DNA of 64,000 bases, taken from NCBI RefSeq assembly GCF_036746095.1, contig NZ_DAIOEU010000017.1:11013-75012 (forward strand), written 5' to 3'. The notes beneath the pieces were generated by a model. The model did no database searches. It was not told the origin of the DNA and saw only the letters and a list, made by a program, of their open reading frames with translations. This document shows, one piece after another, positions 63,991 to 64,000 of the stretch. Made by a program: the position numbers and the translations under genes. This DNA comes from Dyella_B sp036746095 (GTDB lineage Bacteria > Pseudomonadota > Gammaproteobacteria > Xanthomonadales > Rhodanobacteraceae). Numbering within the stretch: position 1 is the first letter of the stretch; each line of letters begins with the position of its first letter.

Positions 63991-64000
63991 ACCAGTTTGA

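Overview
The window looks like chromosome of a high-GC gammaproteobacterium of the Xanthomonadales, most likely Rhodanobacteraceae (Dyella/Rhodanobacter/Luteibacter type). This is inferred from the split methionine synthase, the Xanthomonas-type TonB receptor with an operator resembling the Xanthomonas xyl-box, and the many dispersed palindromic intergenic repeats. No species call is possible from sequence alone. There is no rRNA, CRISPR array, transposase or phage gene; one tRNA gene (Val, CAC) is present.

Layout. 1-892: the N-terminal 297 residues of a secreted protein that runs off the left edge. 1.4-8.2 kb: acyl-CoA dehydrogenase, an ArsR-methyltransferase fusion, methionine synthase split into two genes, a LAB_N membrane protein and tRNA-Val. 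8.7-11.8 kb: small stress-type genes (DUF4142, Tat-exported SDR, cupin, tiny hydrophilic proteins). 11.8-23.9 kb (minus strand): a 12-gene respiratory operon, actABCDEF (alternative complex III), a small membrane protein, SCO, and a caa3-type A2 cytochrome oxidase with subunits II, I, III and IV. 24-30.5 kb: glycine-zipper proteins, lipoproteins, a second SDR, a hybrid histidine kinase with a CheY-like partner, and a DUF2383 protein. 30.8-37.8 kb: transketolase, a metallothionein-like protein, and a tripartite efflux system (NodT-type outer membrane factor, EmrA, EmrB). 37.9-46.5 kb: an orphan receiver, then the NHEJ genes ku and ligD with DUF72 and DUF6496 neighbours, DUF421 and another DUF4142. 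46.5-51.2 kb: an Opu-type osmolyte ABC transporter (SBP-permease fusion plus ATPase) and a FUSC/YccS membrane protein. 51.4-59.7 kb: a molybdenum-cofactor operon preceded by a probable Moco riboswitch (moaA, moaC-mogA fusion, moeA, moaD, moaE, mobA, one unrecognised gene) continuing into a molybdate/tungstate-type ABC transporter. 60.2-63.6 kb: a large TonB-dependent receptor behind an operator-like site.

How the genes work together. The act-cox operon should build a quinol-oxidising complex that passes electrons to a haem-copper oxidase through cytochrome c domains, a unit that replaces bc1. The Moco operon links metal uptake, pterin synthesis and nucleotide attachment, with feedback through the leader RNA. 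The ArsR-methyltransferase gene beside metH suggests control of the methyl cycle. The NHEJ, DUF4142, SDR, DUF6496 and glycine-zipper genes together look like a stationary-phase or desiccation stress set.

Four families of dispersed palindromic repeats occupy many gaps, including gaps inside operons. In two places (actE and the molybdate-type binding protein) a repeat lies in frame between a translationally coupled start codon and the signal peptide. These two cases, the ArsR-methyltransferase/split-metH neighbourhood, the unrecognised 118-residue gene in the Moco operon, and the overlapping six-codon frame at the moaA start are the observations I would follow first.
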